The translations under genes were made by a program, and so were the position numbers. A stretch of DNA of 64,000 bases from positions 862,001 through 926,000 of the forward strand of contig NZ_CP097122.1 of NCBI RefSeq assembly GCF_024029775.1. The letters are read 5' to 3'. A model generated the notes under the pieces. That model did no database searches and had not been told where the DNA came from. It saw only the letters and a program-made list of their open reading frames with translations. This document shows positions 18,927-26,912 of the stretch, piece by piece (position 1 is the first letter of the stretch; each line of letters starts with the position of its first letter). Source of the DNA: Fructobacillus americanaquae (lineage in GTDB: Bacteria; Bacillota; Bacilli; Lactobacillales; Lactobacillaceae).

Positions 18927-19689
18927 TATTTTTTCAATTACACGACCTGTTGAGTATTATCAGGTTGATCTGACACGCAAGCTTTCCTTACCAATGGTCT
19001 TGAACCTGGCCATCCTATGCTCCAGGCTCCAGGGGGAACACTTGAACGTTGGTTATACTGAAACCGATAAGCGTGGTTTGGGTTGGGTTATTTTACAATA
19101 TGATTTAAAGATTACCCGCCGGCCAAAATTAGGTGAGAAGATCACAATTGAGACCAAGGCTGGGGAGTGGTCTTCTTATTTTGCCATGCGTGGCTTTTAC
19201 TTTAAGGACGAACATGGTGAAATAATTATTGACATTGATTCCCTTTGGGCCTTGATTGACTTAGAGACGAGGCGAATGAAGCGCCTACCTGAAGACCTTG
19301 TTGTTCCTTATGGTGGCCAAGAGGTGCGTCGTTTAGACAAGATGGTCAAGGTTGATAAAATCAAAGATGCAGATGTTCAGGTTAGGCGGCCCTATCAGGT
19401 ACGTTTCTTGGACATTGATGGAAACCGCCACGTCAACAATTCTAAATACTTGGAGTGGATGTTGGATGTGTTGCCCCTTGATTTTTTGAAAGGGCATGAG
19501 GCGGCTGAGCTGACCATTCGTTATGAAAACGAAGTCCATTATGGTCACCGAGTTGAATCACAAGCAATTTTAACAGATAATAAATCAAGACACCGGGTTG
19601 TCAAAGAAGATGGAATTTCGGCAGAGGCCGTGATTAATTGGATGGACCGGCCCAAACAAAAAGTGAGGAAAAGTAGATGTCTGTATTAG
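18919..19689 (+). CDS. Acyl-ACP thioesterase (FatA/FatB-like)
   Basis: A 256-aa double-hotdog thioesterase that releases fatty acids from acyl carrier protein. The second hotdog carries the catalytic segment [18 protein letters not shown] (about residues 163-180) with D, N and H in the family positions. It overlaps rsmI by 8 bp and galE by 13 bp, so the three are translationally coupled. Fatty-acid release beside rRNA methylation and galactose metabolism has no obvious logic beyond operon membership. Confidence 0.92.
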   Translation: MADIFSITRPVEYYQVDLTRKLSLPMVLNLAILCSRLQGEHLNVGYTETDKRGLGWVILQYDLKITRRPKLGEKITIETKAGEWSSYFAMRGFYFKDEHGEIIIDIDSLWALIDLETRRMKRLPEDLVVPYGGQEVRRLDKMVKVDKIKDADVQVRRPYQVRFLDIDGNRHVNNSKYLEWMLDVLPLDFLKGHEAAELTIRYENEVHYGHRVESQAILTDNKSRHRVVKEDGISAEAVINWMDRPKQKVRKSRCLY

Positions 19690-20672
19690 TATTAGGTGGC
19701 GCTGGCTATATTGGTTCACATATGGTGCGGCGGTTGTTAGACCAAGGACAAGATGTTGTTGTTGTTGATAATTTAGTAAAGGGGCACCGAGCAGCGGTGG
19801 CACCGGAAGCTAAGTTTTATCAAGTCGACATTCGCGACAAGCAAGCCTTGTCTGAAGTTTTTGAAAAGGAAAACATCGATGCTGTCGTTCATTTTGCGGC
19901 TTTCTCAATTGTGCCAGAATCCGTTGCTGAACCATTGATGTACTTTGATAACAACACGGCGGGAATGGTGACTTTGCTGGAAGTGATGAAAGACTTTGAT
20001 GTGAAGAAGATTGTCTTTTCATCAACGGCCGCTACTTACGGTAACCCAGTGAACATTCCAATCAAGGAAACAGACCCACAAAACCCAATCAACCCTTATG
20101 GGGAATCGAAGTTGATGATGGAAAAGATGATGGCTTGGGCCGATTCGGCTTATGACATCAAGTGGGTAGCCTTGCGCTACTTCAACGTGGCCGGTGCTAT
20201 TGAAGATGGTTCAATTGGTGAAGACCATGGTCCAGAAACGCACTTGGTCCCCATCATCTTACAGGCGGCAGCCGGTCAACGCGAATACATCGAAATGTTT
20301 GGGGATGATTATAAGACGCCAGATGGTTTCAACGTTCGGGATTACGTCCACGTTGTGGACTTGGCAGATGCCCATATTTTAGCCTTGGATTACTTGGCCA
20401 AGGGTAACAAATCAGCTCAATTTAACTTAGGATCTGCCACTGGTTTCTCGGTTAAGGAAATGGTTGAGGCAGCCCGTGAAGCAACTGGCGTGAATATTGA
20501 GGCCAAGGTTGGGCCACGTCGTCCTGGTGACCCAGATATCTTGGTTGCAGATTCAACGCAAGCTCGAGAAGTTTTGGGTTGGCAACCAAAGTTTGATAAT
20601 GTGAAGGACATCATCAAAACAGCTTGGAATTGGAAAGAAAAGCATCCAAATGGCTATGATGACCGCAAATAA
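19677..20672 (+). CDS. galE: UDP-glucose 4-epimerase
   Basis: A 331-aa short-chain dehydrogenase-fold enzyme that interconverts UDP-glucose and UDP-galactose. The NAD-binding GGAGYIGSH is at residues 7-15, and catalytic Y141 and K145 in [12 protein letters not shown] with the Ser/Thr of FSSTAATYG near 115. It ends the dnaX operon and is not next to other gal genes, so it may serve polysaccharide precursor supply rather than galactose use. Confidence 0.95.
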   Translation: MSVLVLGGAGYIGSHMVRRLLDQGQDVVVVDNLVKGHRAAVAPEAKFYQVDIRDKQALSEVFEKENIDAVVHFAAFSIVPESVAEPLMYFDNNTAGMVTLLEVMKDFDVKKIVFSSTAATYGNPVNIPIKETDPQNPINPYGESKLMMEKMMAWADSAYDIKWVALRYFNVAGAIEDGSIGEDHGPETHLVPIILQAAAGQREYIEMFGDDYKTPDGFNVRDYVHVVDLADAHILALDYLAKGNKSAQFNLGSATGFSVKEMVEAAREATGVNIEAKVGPRRPGDPDILVADSTQAREVLGWQPKFDNVKDIIKTAWNWKEKHPNGYDDRK

Positions 20673-20677
20673 AGTTT

Positions 20678-20701
20678 AAAAGGCCAAAGAGGCCTTTTTT
20701 T
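20678..20701 (+). terminator. galE terminator
   Basis: AAAGGCC / GGCCTTT stem with T run. Confidence 0.9.
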
Positions 20702-20743
20702 AGTATGATTTTGCAATATAATTAATAAAAAAGCAAAAAAGTG

Positions 20744-20772
20744 TTGTTTGTTTGTCTGTAAGCGTTTACAAT
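20744..20772 (+). promoter_or_regulatory. Fructokinase promoter with cre site
   Basis: TTGTTT (20744-20749), 17-bp spacer, TACAAT (20767-20772). The palindrome TGTAAGCGTTTACA (20757-20770) fits the catabolite-responsive element consensus TGWNANCGNTNWCA and covers the spacer and -10 box, so CcpA binding should repress. Confidence 0.85.
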
Positions 20773-20839
20773 AAAGATAAGGAAACGTGTTGAATAAAAT
20801 CAACCTCCGGTTCAAAACAAAGCGGAAAGGATGTTCGCC

Positions 20840-21718
20840 ATGGCACTATTAGGAGCAATTGAAGGCGGCGGTACGAAGTTTGTTTTAGCTGTCTGTGATG
20901 AGGATATGAAGATTGTTGACCGTCAGTCGATTCCGACTGAAGACGGTGAAAAGACACTTGATGCGGTGATTGCCTACTTTGATCAGTTTGAGGATATCAA
21001 GGCAATGGGGATTGCGATGTTTGGCCCGATTGATATTAATCCAGAGTCCAAAACTTATGGCCGCGTCTTAGATACACCAAAGCGTGGTTGGTCAGGTTAT
21101 GATTTTATGGGTCGAATGAAGGCCTGGCGTGATATTCCTTACTACTGGACCACTGACGTCAATGGTGCGGCATGGGCTGAGTATAAGACGGGAGCCGTGA
21201 AAGAAAATCAATCGTTGGTTTATCTGACGATTGGAACGGGTGTTGGTGCAGGTATTATCAACCGTGGCCACTTTTTGGCAGGCTACGGCCACCCCGAGGC
21301 AGGCCACATTATGATTCAAAAGCATCCAAAGGATGACTATCGGGGCCATTGTCCATTCCATCAAGACCACTGCTTGGAAGGCTTGGCATCTGGACCGGCC
21401 ATGGCTGAACGTTGGGGGATGACAGCTAAGGAATTACCTGATGACCATATCGCTTGGGAAATTGAAGCTGATTATTTGGCCCAAGCCGCAGTTGACTTTA
21501 CGGTCATTCTCCGCCCCGACAAAATTATCTTTGGTGGCGGGGTTCCACACCGCGAGAACTTATTACCAATGATTCGCAAGGCTTTTGCCGATAAGTTCCG
21601 TAATTATTTGGCAACACCCGATTTTGAGGATTACATTGTCCCTGTTTCTACTGGCGATAACGCTGGTATTATTGGCTGCTTTTATTTAGCCCAAGCTAAG
21701 TTAGCGGAAGAAAAATAA
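20840..21718 (+). CDS. scrK: Fructokinase, ROK family
   Basis: A 292-aa ROK-family sugar kinase that phosphorylates fructose to fructose-6-phosphate. N-terminal GAIEGGGTKF binds ATP phosphate. The zinc signature GHPEAGH followed by the HCPFHQDHC cluster is typical of bacterial fructokinases (Gmuc_E/ScrK type). IFGGGV near the C-terminus closes the site. ATG 20840 is chosen because the AAAGGA ribosome site lies 9 nt before it and directly abuts the alternative ATG 20831. It is monocistronic under a cre site. Confidence 0.9.
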   Translation: MALLGAIEGGGTKFVLAVCDEDMKIVDRQSIPTEDGEKTLDAVIAYFDQFEDIKAMGIAMFGPIDINPESKTYGRVLDTPKRGWSGYDFMGRMKAWRDIPYYWTTDVNGAAWAEYKTGAVKENQSLVYLTIGTGVGAGIINRGHFLAGYGHPEAGHIMIQKHPKDDYRGHCPFHQDHCLEGLASGPAMAERWGMTAKELPDDHIAWEIEADYLAQAAVDFTVILRPDKIIFGGGVPHRENLLPMIRKAFADKFRNYLATPDFEDYIVPVSTGDNAGIIGCFYLAQAKLAEEK

Positions 21719-21804
21719 ATTAGAAAATTCCGCTTTTTTGGTAAAAAAGCTTGCCGACTGTTGCTATATATGTTATGATATCTTTTGTTGTGAAAGATAT
21801 TCAT

Positions 21805-21877
21805 GGTTAGTTAGCTCAGTTGGTAGAGCAACGGACTCTTAATCCGTGGGTCCAGGGTTCGAGCCCCTGACTGACCA
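21805..21877 (+). tRNA. tRNA-Lys (CTT anticodon)
   Basis: Complete cloverleaf of 73 nt: acceptor GGTTAGT / ACTGACC, anticodon loop ACTCTTAAT with CTT, T loop GGTTCGAGCCC. CCA is not encoded. Confidence 0.95.
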
Positions 21878-21886
21878 TCATAAAAT

Positions 21887-21917
21887 AAAAGACTGGAATT
21901 TATTCCGGTCTTTTTTT
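21887..21917 (+). terminator. tRNA-Lys terminator
   Basis: AAAAGACTGGAA / TTCCGGTCTTTT stem with T run. Confidence 0.85.
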
Positions 21918-21944
21918 GTATCGTAGGGTCATAGGGGGTTGCTA

Positions 21945-22700
21945 ATGACAAATAAAAAACGAATCATAGTGCTGATTGTTGGCTTGATTTTACTAGTGAT
22001 GATTACCTTTTTAGCATTGGGATTACACGGGCGAAACCAGGGCCATAAGACGAGCCGGTCACAGACAAAGGTAACTACCTCAAGTCTGCCAAAGGGTGTC
22101 AAGAGCACAGACTGGGATCTTGTCTTGATTAATAAGCAACATCCAGAAAATCAGGAAATTAGTTTTACCCAAGCTCAGGTTGGTGATAAGGTCGTTAACC
22201 AAAAGATTCAGCAGAGTGTCATTGATTTTATGGCTGGGGCCAAAGCAGCTGGTTACGAGACGACCTTGGTTTCGGGCTACCGTTCAATCGAATATCAGAA
22301 GGAAGTCTTTGCGAATGTTTTAGCAAACAACGAAAATAACGGAGAATCAGAGGAAAAGGCACTGGCTGAAACCAAGAAGGTTGTGCAAACACCAGGTTCA
22401 TCGGAACATCAAACCGGTTTGGCTATTGATCTGGCTGGAAATGATGCTTTAGCAAAGTATCCAGGCTTGACTGGTGAGATGGACCAGTTTGCTTCGCAGC
22501 GTTGGTTGATTGACCATGCGCCTGAATATGGTTTCATTCTTCGGTACCCAAAGGACGAGGCGTCAATTAAGGAGACAGGCATCGATTATGAGTCTTGGCA
22601 TTTCAGGTATGTTGGGGTTAAAAACGCACAGTATATAACGAAACACCATTTAACCCTCGAGGCCTATTTGAAGGCTCTGAAGGCGCGAGAGGCGTCTTAA
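21945..22700 (+). CDS. Membrane-anchored D-Ala-D-Ala carboxypeptidase, VanY family
   Basis: A 251-aa zinc peptidase that trims the terminal D-Ala of peptidoglycan stem peptides outside the membrane. An N-terminal anchor (residues 7-27) is followed by a basic linker and the VanY domain. Zinc ligands are H155 and D162 in SSEHQTGLAIDL and H219 in ESWHFRYVG. SGYRS is also typical. ATG 21945 lies 5 nt after AGGGGGT. Vancomycin resistance is not implied: no van genes accompany it. Confidence 0.88.
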   Translation: MTNKKRIIVLIVGLILLVMITFLALGLHGRNQGHKTSRSQTKVTTSSLPKGVKSTDWDLVLINKQHPENQEISFTQAQVGDKVVNQKIQQSVIDFMAGAKAAGYETTLVSGYRSIEYQKEVFANVLANNENNGESEEKALAETKKVVQTPGSSEHQTGLAIDLAGNDALAKYPGLTGEMDQFASQRWLIDHAPEYGFILRYPKDEASIKETGIDYESWHFRYVGVKNAQYITKHHLTLEAYLKALKAREAS

Positions 22701-22708
22701 AAATGAAG

Positions 22709-22748
22709 GTGGATAATTGGGAATTATGTTCCTAGTTATCCGCTTTTT
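22709..22748 (+). terminator. Terminator of the VanY-type gene
   Basis: GTGGATAA...GAA / TTC...TTATCCGC imperfect stem followed by a T run, 9 bp after the stop. Confidence 0.75.
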
Positions 22749-22749
22749 T

Positions 22750-23292
22750 TGTGGTCATGATTTAGTAGATTGTTCCTTAATTGAAATGCTGGCATGAATT
22801 TAAAAAATAACTGAAAAATAATATTTCAATCAATAAAATTATCGACTATACCAATTTTAGAATGTCTGTTCGGTTGATTTGCGGTAAAATGAATAGTCGA
22901 GTGACAAAATAGCTTTTAAATTCGACTTTTCTGAAGGAAAAAGGCGATATGCAGCGCTTTAGCATAAGGACAACTTTAGACTATGGGATAAAAAGACGAA
23001 TATTCACATGAACGCGAGGGGAACAGATGTGCTTTTTTGTTCGTAAAAAGGGGAATGGGGAAAAATTTGGATAAGTTTTCCAAAACCCCAGTCTGATGGC
23101 TTTTCTCTTTTTGGAAAAGTAACACCCAAAACCTGTGGATAAGTGGTGCGTTTGGGGATAAATCACTAGAAATTGGTCTATATTGGCTGATTTTTTGGGT
23201 ATAAGTCTGGGGAATAGTGGATAAAAGAGTGGATAAGTTGAATGAAAGGGACTAAGTTTTGTTTTTAGACCAAAACAAGTGGTGAAATTAAA
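22750..23292. other. Gene-free 540-bp spacer with DnaA-box-like cluster
   Basis: No gene is visible. An A/T-rich stretch (about 22800-22845) is followed by 9-mers like the DnaA box read on the minus strand: TGTGGATAA (23134, perfect), TGGGGATAA (23153), TGGGTATAA (23196), AGTGGATAA (23216 and 23228), all in one orientation. ATATTCACA at 23000 has the opposite orientation. The spacer ends at rlmH. Confidence 0.6.
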
Positions 23293-23772
23293 ATGAAAAT
23301 TAAAGTATTAACAGTTGGAAAATTAAAAGAAGATTATCTGAAAAAGGGAATCGCGGAATACGCCAAGCGGTTGAATCGCTTTGGTACCGTCGAAATGGTG
23401 GAAGTTTCTGATGAAAAAACGCCTGAAAAAGCCTCAGCAGCTGAAAATCAACAAATTATGGTGAAGGAAGCGGAGCGAATTCAGAGTAAAATTGGTGAAC
23501 GCGACTTTGTCGTTGTTTTAGCGATTGAAGGACAGGAGCTGGCCTCAGAAGACTTCGCGGAAAAATTGGAAGCTGCCAAGAACACGGGTCATGGTACCTT
23601 AACCTTTATTATTGGTGGATCACTGGGACTGGATCCCGTCGTTAAAAAGCGGGCCAACCTTTTACTCTCTTTTGGAAGATTGACACTACCACACCAGTTG
23701 ATGCGTTTGGTGCTGGTTGAACAGATATATCGAGCAATGATGATTTCAGCGGGATCTACTTATCATAAATAA
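23293..23772 (+). CDS. rlmH: 23S rRNA (pseudouridine1915-N3)-methyltransferase
   Basis: A 159-aa SPOUT enzyme that methylates pseudouridine 1915 in helix 69 of 23S rRNA. Motifs are [16 protein letters not shown] at the start, [11 protein letters not shown] (SAM site) and the C-terminal [14 protein letters not shown]. The length is standard. In other Firmicutes rlmH lies near oriC and is the SCCmec target of staphylococci; no such insertion is seen here. Confidence 0.96.
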   Translation: MKIKVLTVGKLKEDYLKKGIAEYAKRLNRFGTVEMVEVSDEKTPEKASAAENQQIMVKEAERIQSKIGERDFVVVLAIEGQELASEDFAEKLEAAKNTGHGTLTFIIGGSLGLDPVVKKRANLLLSFGRLTLPHQLMRLVLVEQIYRAMMISAGSTYHK

Positions 23773-23790
23773 GCAGTCGTCAAATGCGAC

Positions 23791-23824
23791 AAAAAAAGCC
23801 AAACTCCATGGAGTTTGGCTTTTT
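23791..23824. terminator. Bidirectional terminator between rlmH and nnrE
   Basis: AAGCCAAACTCC / GGAGTTTGGCTT perfect palindrome flanked by A and T runs. Confidence 0.92.
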
Positions 23825-23853
23825 CATATTAGCACCGGTATAACTGGTCACTG

Positions 23854-24507
23854 TTACTGTTTATTAATTGAAAACTGAAAGTCATCCGGGACAACAATCC
23901 CAATTTCTTTGACTAGCACCTGTCCAGCAGACTTTTTTCCTGGATTTTTGGTGACACCGACTTTAGTAAAGCCAAAGGAAATCGTTGTCTTGGCCTTTAG
24001 GGCAGCCCCCATGATTTGGCCAGTGGTACCATTCACGCCAGTGGGCAGATCAAGTGCAACAACGGTACTTTCGATGTGATTAGCTGCCTTGACCATCTTT
24101 TGCAGGCCCTCGGGTAAATCTTTATTTAATCCGGTACCAAAGATGGCATCGATGATTAATGAGGCTTGCTTGAAGTCTGATTTTTCAGAACGTGGAACCC
24201 CGCAGGCTTCGGCAATTTGCAGTTGGTGCTTGACCGCGGGCTTGGCCTTATTGGCATTACCGACAAACTGTAATGAAACGGGAATGTGCAGCTGATGCAA
24301 TAGGCGTGCCAGAGCGATCCCATCGGCACCATTGTTGCCCAAGCCCACTAAGACCAAAACGTTGGAGAGGTCATAGGCTCCGGCGCCAAGGACGTCTAGA
24401 GCGGCCAAAGCGGCACGTTCAATCAAAACCTCTTCTGACAAGCCAATGGTTGCCATCGTGTATTGGTCTAGTTCCTGCATTTCTTCTGTTGTCACGAGTT
24501 GTGTCAT
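23854..24507 (-). CDS. nnrE: NAD(P)H-hydrate epimerase
   Basis: A 217-aa YjeF_N-domain enzyme that epimerises damaged NAD(P)HX so that a separate dehydratase can repair it. Motifs are VGLGNNGADGIALARLL (about residues 54-70), DAIFGTGL and DLPTGVNG. Only the N-terminal epimerase domain is present; the kinase-like dehydratase domain (NnrD) is not fused. ATG on the minus strand follows AAGGTGA. Confidence 0.92.
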   Translation of the reverse strand: MTQLVTTEEMQELDQYTMATIGLSEEVLIERAALAALDVLGAGAYDLSNVLVLVGLGNNGADGIALARLLHQLHIPVSLQFVGNANKAKPAVKHQLQIAEACGVPRSEKSDFKQASLIIDAIFGTGLNKDLPEGLQKMVKAANHIESTVVALDLPTGVNGTTGQIMGAALKAKTTISFGFTKVGVTKNPGKKSAGQVLVKEIGIVVPDDFQFSINKQ

Positions 24508-24585
24508 TCAAATCACCTTAGTATAATAGATATATTCAATTATAATATAGAACAGCAAAAAAGAGTAATGAAAGGCGGCCACAAA

Positions 24586-24915
24586 ATGGATAACATGGAA
24601 GTTGCTGATGATTATCAACAGGTAAAGGACCAGGTGGCGATTTTGAAGGCCCGGGGGGAAACAGTCACGGAAGAAGAAATGATTGAGCGGACTCTTTTGC
24701 GTGGCTTGGAAGAAATTTTGGACTACCGGATGGATGGAACCTTTTACACGGTTAAGTGGAACGATCAGAAAGAATTGGAGCTTTATGATGTCTATCATGA
24801 GCTTTCCGCAACTATCAAGGCTAAGGGTAGCTCTTTGATTGAAGATTTTAAGCAAGATGACCAAGGATTGTGGGACAACTTTAATTTGTCTGTAATGGCA
24901 ATCGAGAACCGTTAA
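24586..24915 (+). CDS. Conserved-looking acidic protein, unknown function
   Basis: A 109-aa soluble acidic protein that I do not recognise. It begins MDNMEVADDYQQVKDQVAIL and is predicted helical with a repeated E-E-x-I-E/LEEIL pattern in the middle. AAAGGCGG lies 7 nt before ATG 24586, which is why this start is preferred to two earlier in-frame ones. It lies between nnrE and tRNA-Ser. Confidence 0.7.
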   Translation: MDNMEVADDYQQVKDQVAILKARGETVTEEEMIERTLLRGLEEILDYRMDGTFYTVKWNDQKELELYDVYHELSATIKAKGSSLIEDFKQDDQGLWDNFNLSVMAIENR

Positions 24916-24962
24916 AAATGCTTGCCGTAACAAACATTATCTGTTATGATATTATCTGTTAC

Positions 24963-25050
24963 GGAGAAGTACTCAAGAGGCTGAAGAGGCGCCCTTGCTA
25001 AGGGTGTAGACGTGTTAAAGCGTGCGAGGGTTCGAATCCCTTCTTCTCCA
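24963..25050 (+). tRNA. tRNA-Ser (GCT anticodon), integration site
   Basis: Class II tRNA of 88 nt: acceptor GGAGAAG / CTTCTCC, anticodon GCT in CTTGCTAAG, long variable arm. Its last 14 nt belong to a 29-bp direct repeat that recurs at 31322, showing integration into this gene. Confidence 0.95.
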
Positions 25051-25065
25051 TGAGTACCATCAGGG
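25037..25065. repeat. attL core (29-bp direct repeat, left copy)
   Basis: Begins TCCCTTCTTCTCC in the tRNA-Ser 3' end and ends ACCATCAGGG. Similarity to the right end continues for about 51 bp more (45 identical). Confidence 0.93.
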
Positions 25066-25512
25066 GACGTCAAGAGACGTCAAAAATCCCAGTCTTAAGC
25101 TATTTTGTTTTTTTGACCGTCACTGAACGTCACTGACAATCAATAAAAGTAGCGGATAAATTAGAGAATAAAAAACACTTGCACCCTAGCAATGTGACGG
25201 CTTTTATAGCCGTTTTTATTTTGTCCAAAATATGTCAGAATAGGCGAAAAGTAGCGGATAAAATCAAATAAACGGACAGAACACACCAGAAGTACCAAAT
25301 CAGTACCGCAGATAATGAACAACAACACGGCTTAAAACTGTAGCGGAAAAGTAGCGGATATTTTTGTATTGTCCAGTAGTGGACAACTAACCACTGGACC
25401 TTGAGGTATATCAGTTATGTTCGACATGTGGTCATATTTTAAACAGTTATAAATTCTTAAAATTACTGATACCTGTAACATTGTATAATCGAAATAACAG
25501 TGTTGTGAAATA
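25066..25512. other. Left end of the island, gene-free, with arm-type repeats
   Basis: AAAAGTAGCGGATAAA occurs at 25145-25160 and 25247-25262, and a double GTAGCGGA unit at 25340-25360. A related unit lies at 31264-31282, just after the integrase gene. These are likely integrase arm-binding sites. GTCACTGA is repeated near 25123, and GTCCAGTAGTGG / CCACTGGAC forms a dyad near 25371. No open frame of note. Confidence 0.65.
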
Positions 25513-25543
25513 AAAAAAGGCTACCTTTTAGGTAACCTTTTTA
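25513..25543 (-). terminator. Terminator of the YjdF gene
   Basis: AAAAAGG-TACCT / AGGTA-CCTTTTT hairpin overlapping the stop codon of the minus-strand gene. Confidence 0.85.
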
Positions 25544-25960
25544 GTGTCCTCGTTTTTTAAGTCGTTTTTTTTCTTGTTTTTGCTTAAATTTCTTTTGTTT
25601 TTTCTGCTGCTTCTGTTTTTTCTTTTTTAATTGACGAGTTGATTTTATTTCCTCACGCTGTTGTTTTAATGCTTTTTGAGCTTTTGTAGAAATACTAGTC
25701 TCTTCGCGATGTACCTTTCGCTGTAATCTTTTTGGATTTATCTTTTGATGATAAGGTGGATCAGATAGCTCTATACCAGAGCTGAACGAAAATTCATAAT
25801 AGTATTTTAAGATTAGTTGCTCGAGTAGAGGCAACTTGGGCTCTGTTGTACCTAATACTTTCTGATAAACAGTATAAGTATTTTGATTATATGACTCAAA
25901 GATGGCTCGATAAAAAGACCCATCAAAAGTAATGGTTAGTTGGCACGTTACTGTGTGCAT
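25541..25960 (-). CDS. yjdF: YjdF family protein (DUF2992), island cargo
   Basis: A 139-aa protein that I recognise by its layout. A small N-terminal domain (LTITFDGSFYRAIFE) is followed by INPKRLQRKVHREE, by ISTKAQKALKQQREE and by a very Lys/Gln-rich coiled tail. Those motifs define DUF2992, whose genes often follow the azaaromatic-sensing yjdF riboswitch. The ~100-nt leader here does not show that riboswitch clearly to me. The start at 25960 follows AAGGAGAGG; an earlier in-frame ATG lies before the ribosome site. Its function is unknown; toxin resistance has been suggested for the family. Confidence 0.8.
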   Translation of the reverse strand: MHTVTCQLTITFDGSFYRAIFESYNQNTYTVYQKVLGTTEPKLPLLEQLILKYYYEFSFSSGIELSDPPYHQKINPKRLQRKVHREETSISTKAQKALKQQREEIKSTRQLKKKKQKQQKKQKKFKQKQEKKRLKKRGH

Positions 25961-26066
25961 TTTAAACCTCTCCTTAAATGCACTTGTTGAAGAGCCCAAG
26001 CCAACGGTTGAATTTGCAACTTTATTTAACAAAAGCTGGTGGATTTCTGGAAATGAGGGTAAAAAC

Positions 26067-26159
26067 ATGACTGCGTATGCTGATTATTTTGATAATTTAA
26101 GAATTGACGGGGTTAAAATATTTTTTGATGAATATGAATATTGGTGGTTTGGTTTATAA
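26067..26159 (+). CDS. 30-aa microprotein, unknown function
   Basis: A tiny frame, acidic and aromatic, beginning MTAYADYFDNLRIDG and ending YEYWWFGL. GAGGG lies 7 nt before ATG 26067 and a strong terminator starts at the next base after its stop, so a short dedicated mRNA is plausible. Divergent from the YjdF gene. No homolog is recognised; too short for confident calling from sequence alone. Confidence 0.5.
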   Translation: MTAYADYFDNLRIDGVKIFFDEYEYWWFGL

Positions 26160-26160
26160 A

Positions 26161-26195
26161 AAAGACCTCATGAGTCCAACTCACGAGGTCTTTTT
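26161..26195 (+). terminator. Terminator of the 30-aa microprotein gene
   Basis: AAAGACCTC-TGAG / CTCA-GAGGTCTTT stem followed by T. Confidence 0.85.
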
Positions 26196-26428
26196 GTTTG
26201 TCCTCAAACCAGATTATCTGGCAGAAAGAGAATTAGGTAGTTTACTGATGGCTACTACACCGCCTAAGAAACCCTGGGACAAAAACCTATCATTTAGGTT
26301 AGCAAATGTTAGCATTTACTCCAACATATTCCAGCATTTTACCTTAGCAATTCTTAGCATTATAATGCAGTATTTTGCAGTAATTGTAATGATGAACGAA
26401 TTGGACACCGTCAGAACATCCCCAATAT
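26196..26428. other. Gene-free stretch with TTAGCA repeats
   Basis: TTAGCA occurs at 26299, 26309, 26344 and 26354, pairs spaced exactly 10 bp, with related AGCA/GCAG words between and after. No convincing reading frame with a ribosome site. Confidence 0.5.
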
Positions 26429-26461
26429 AAAAAGCCTTACTCAAACGAGTAGGGCTTTTTT
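26429..26461. terminator. Terminator downstream of the TTAGCA repeats
   Basis: AAAAAGCCTTACTC / GAGTAGGGCTTTTT stem; A and T tracts on both sides, so it can also end the minus-strand gene at 26469. Confidence 0.85.
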
Positions 26462-26468
26462 GTGCTGA

Positions 26469-26654
26469 TCACATTAAGTAAGCAGCATTTATAATTAGTA
26501 TACCGCCACCAATTAAAAATAGGATTGTCCCCCAAAAGATTTGTGAAATTACACTCCTATCTCCAAAGTATAAGCGTATGAGCGGGGCAGTTTGACCCAT
26601 TGTTAAAATAATAAGTCCTAATAAAGTAATGGCAAGTCCAATTAATGCTATCAT
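26469..26654 (-). CDS. 61-aa two-helix membrane protein, unknown function
   Basis: A small hydrophobic protein with two predicted membrane helices (about residues 2-20 and 36-58) joined by a polar loop with PLIRLYFGDRS. The minus-strand ATG follows AGGAGA at good spacing, and a terminator lies just beyond the stop. Its place beside the repressor region suggests a lysogenic-state accessory gene (superinfection exclusion or toxin-like are guesses). No family recognised. Confidence 0.65.
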   Translation of the reverse strand: MIALIGLAITLLGLIILTMGQTAPLIRLYFGDRSVISQIFWGTILFLIGGGILIINAAYLM

Positions 26655-26690
26655 GTTTTTTTATCTCCTAATGCTAATCAGTATCATTGC

Positions 26691-26711
26691 AAGCCCCAAC
26701 GGGCTTTTTTT
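26691..26711 (+). terminator. Short hairpin with T run (copy 1 of 2)
   Basis: AAGCCCcaACGGGCTT-type stem with seven T on the plus strand. A near copy lies at 26885. Both sit just beyond the stop of a minus-strand gene but face the opposite way. Confidence 0.6.
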
Positions 26712-26729
26712 ATTTGTCCTGCTACAGTC

Positions 26730-26816
26730 CTAGTAATAAGTAACTGTATAGCCGACAACCGCAATGATAACAAAAATAACAGCGGATTTTAAGTATCGTT
26801 TGTCTTTAGTATTCAT
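26730..26816 (-). CDS. 28-aa membrane microprotein, unknown function
   Basis: Read on the minus strand it begins MNTKDKRYLKSAVIFVIIAV and ends with two Tyr after a single membrane helix (about residues 10-27). GAAAGGAAG precedes its ATG. It follows the repressor gene in the same direction. Basic head plus one helix resembles type I toxin peptides and small phage membrane proteins in outline only. No homolog recognised. Confidence 0.55.
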   Translation of the reverse strand: MNTKDKRYLKSAVIFVIIAVVGYTVTYY

Positions 26817-26884
26817 ATTGTTCTTCCTTTCATCCCCGATAGTGGGAGTTCATACCTTACCAATCAAGGCGCTTTATATCATGC

Positions 26885-26904
26885 AAGCCCAAGTGGGCTT
26901 TTTT
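26885..26904 (+). terminator. Short hairpin with T run (copy 2 of 2)
   Basis: AAGCCCaagtGGGCTT stem and T run, near-identical to the hairpin at 26691 including its flanks. Confidence 0.6.
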
Positions 26905-26912
26905 ATTTTGAT

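Noticed and set aside
21945-22700. Vancomycin-resistance locus
   Set aside because: Only a single VanY-type carboxypeptidase; no vanHAX or regulators. Leuconostocaceae are intrinsically resistant by other means.
22750-23292. Chromosomal oriC
   Set aside because: DnaA-box-like words are present but dnaA, dnaN and neighbouring origin genes are absent, so it is reported only as a DnaA-related cluster.
24508-24933. 141-codon minus-strand frame opposite the gene at 24586
   Set aside because: Starts outside any ribosome site and is antisense to a frame with better start signals.
26104-26430. 108-codon plus-strand frame in the island
   Set aside because: Crosses a strong terminator and has no ribosome site.
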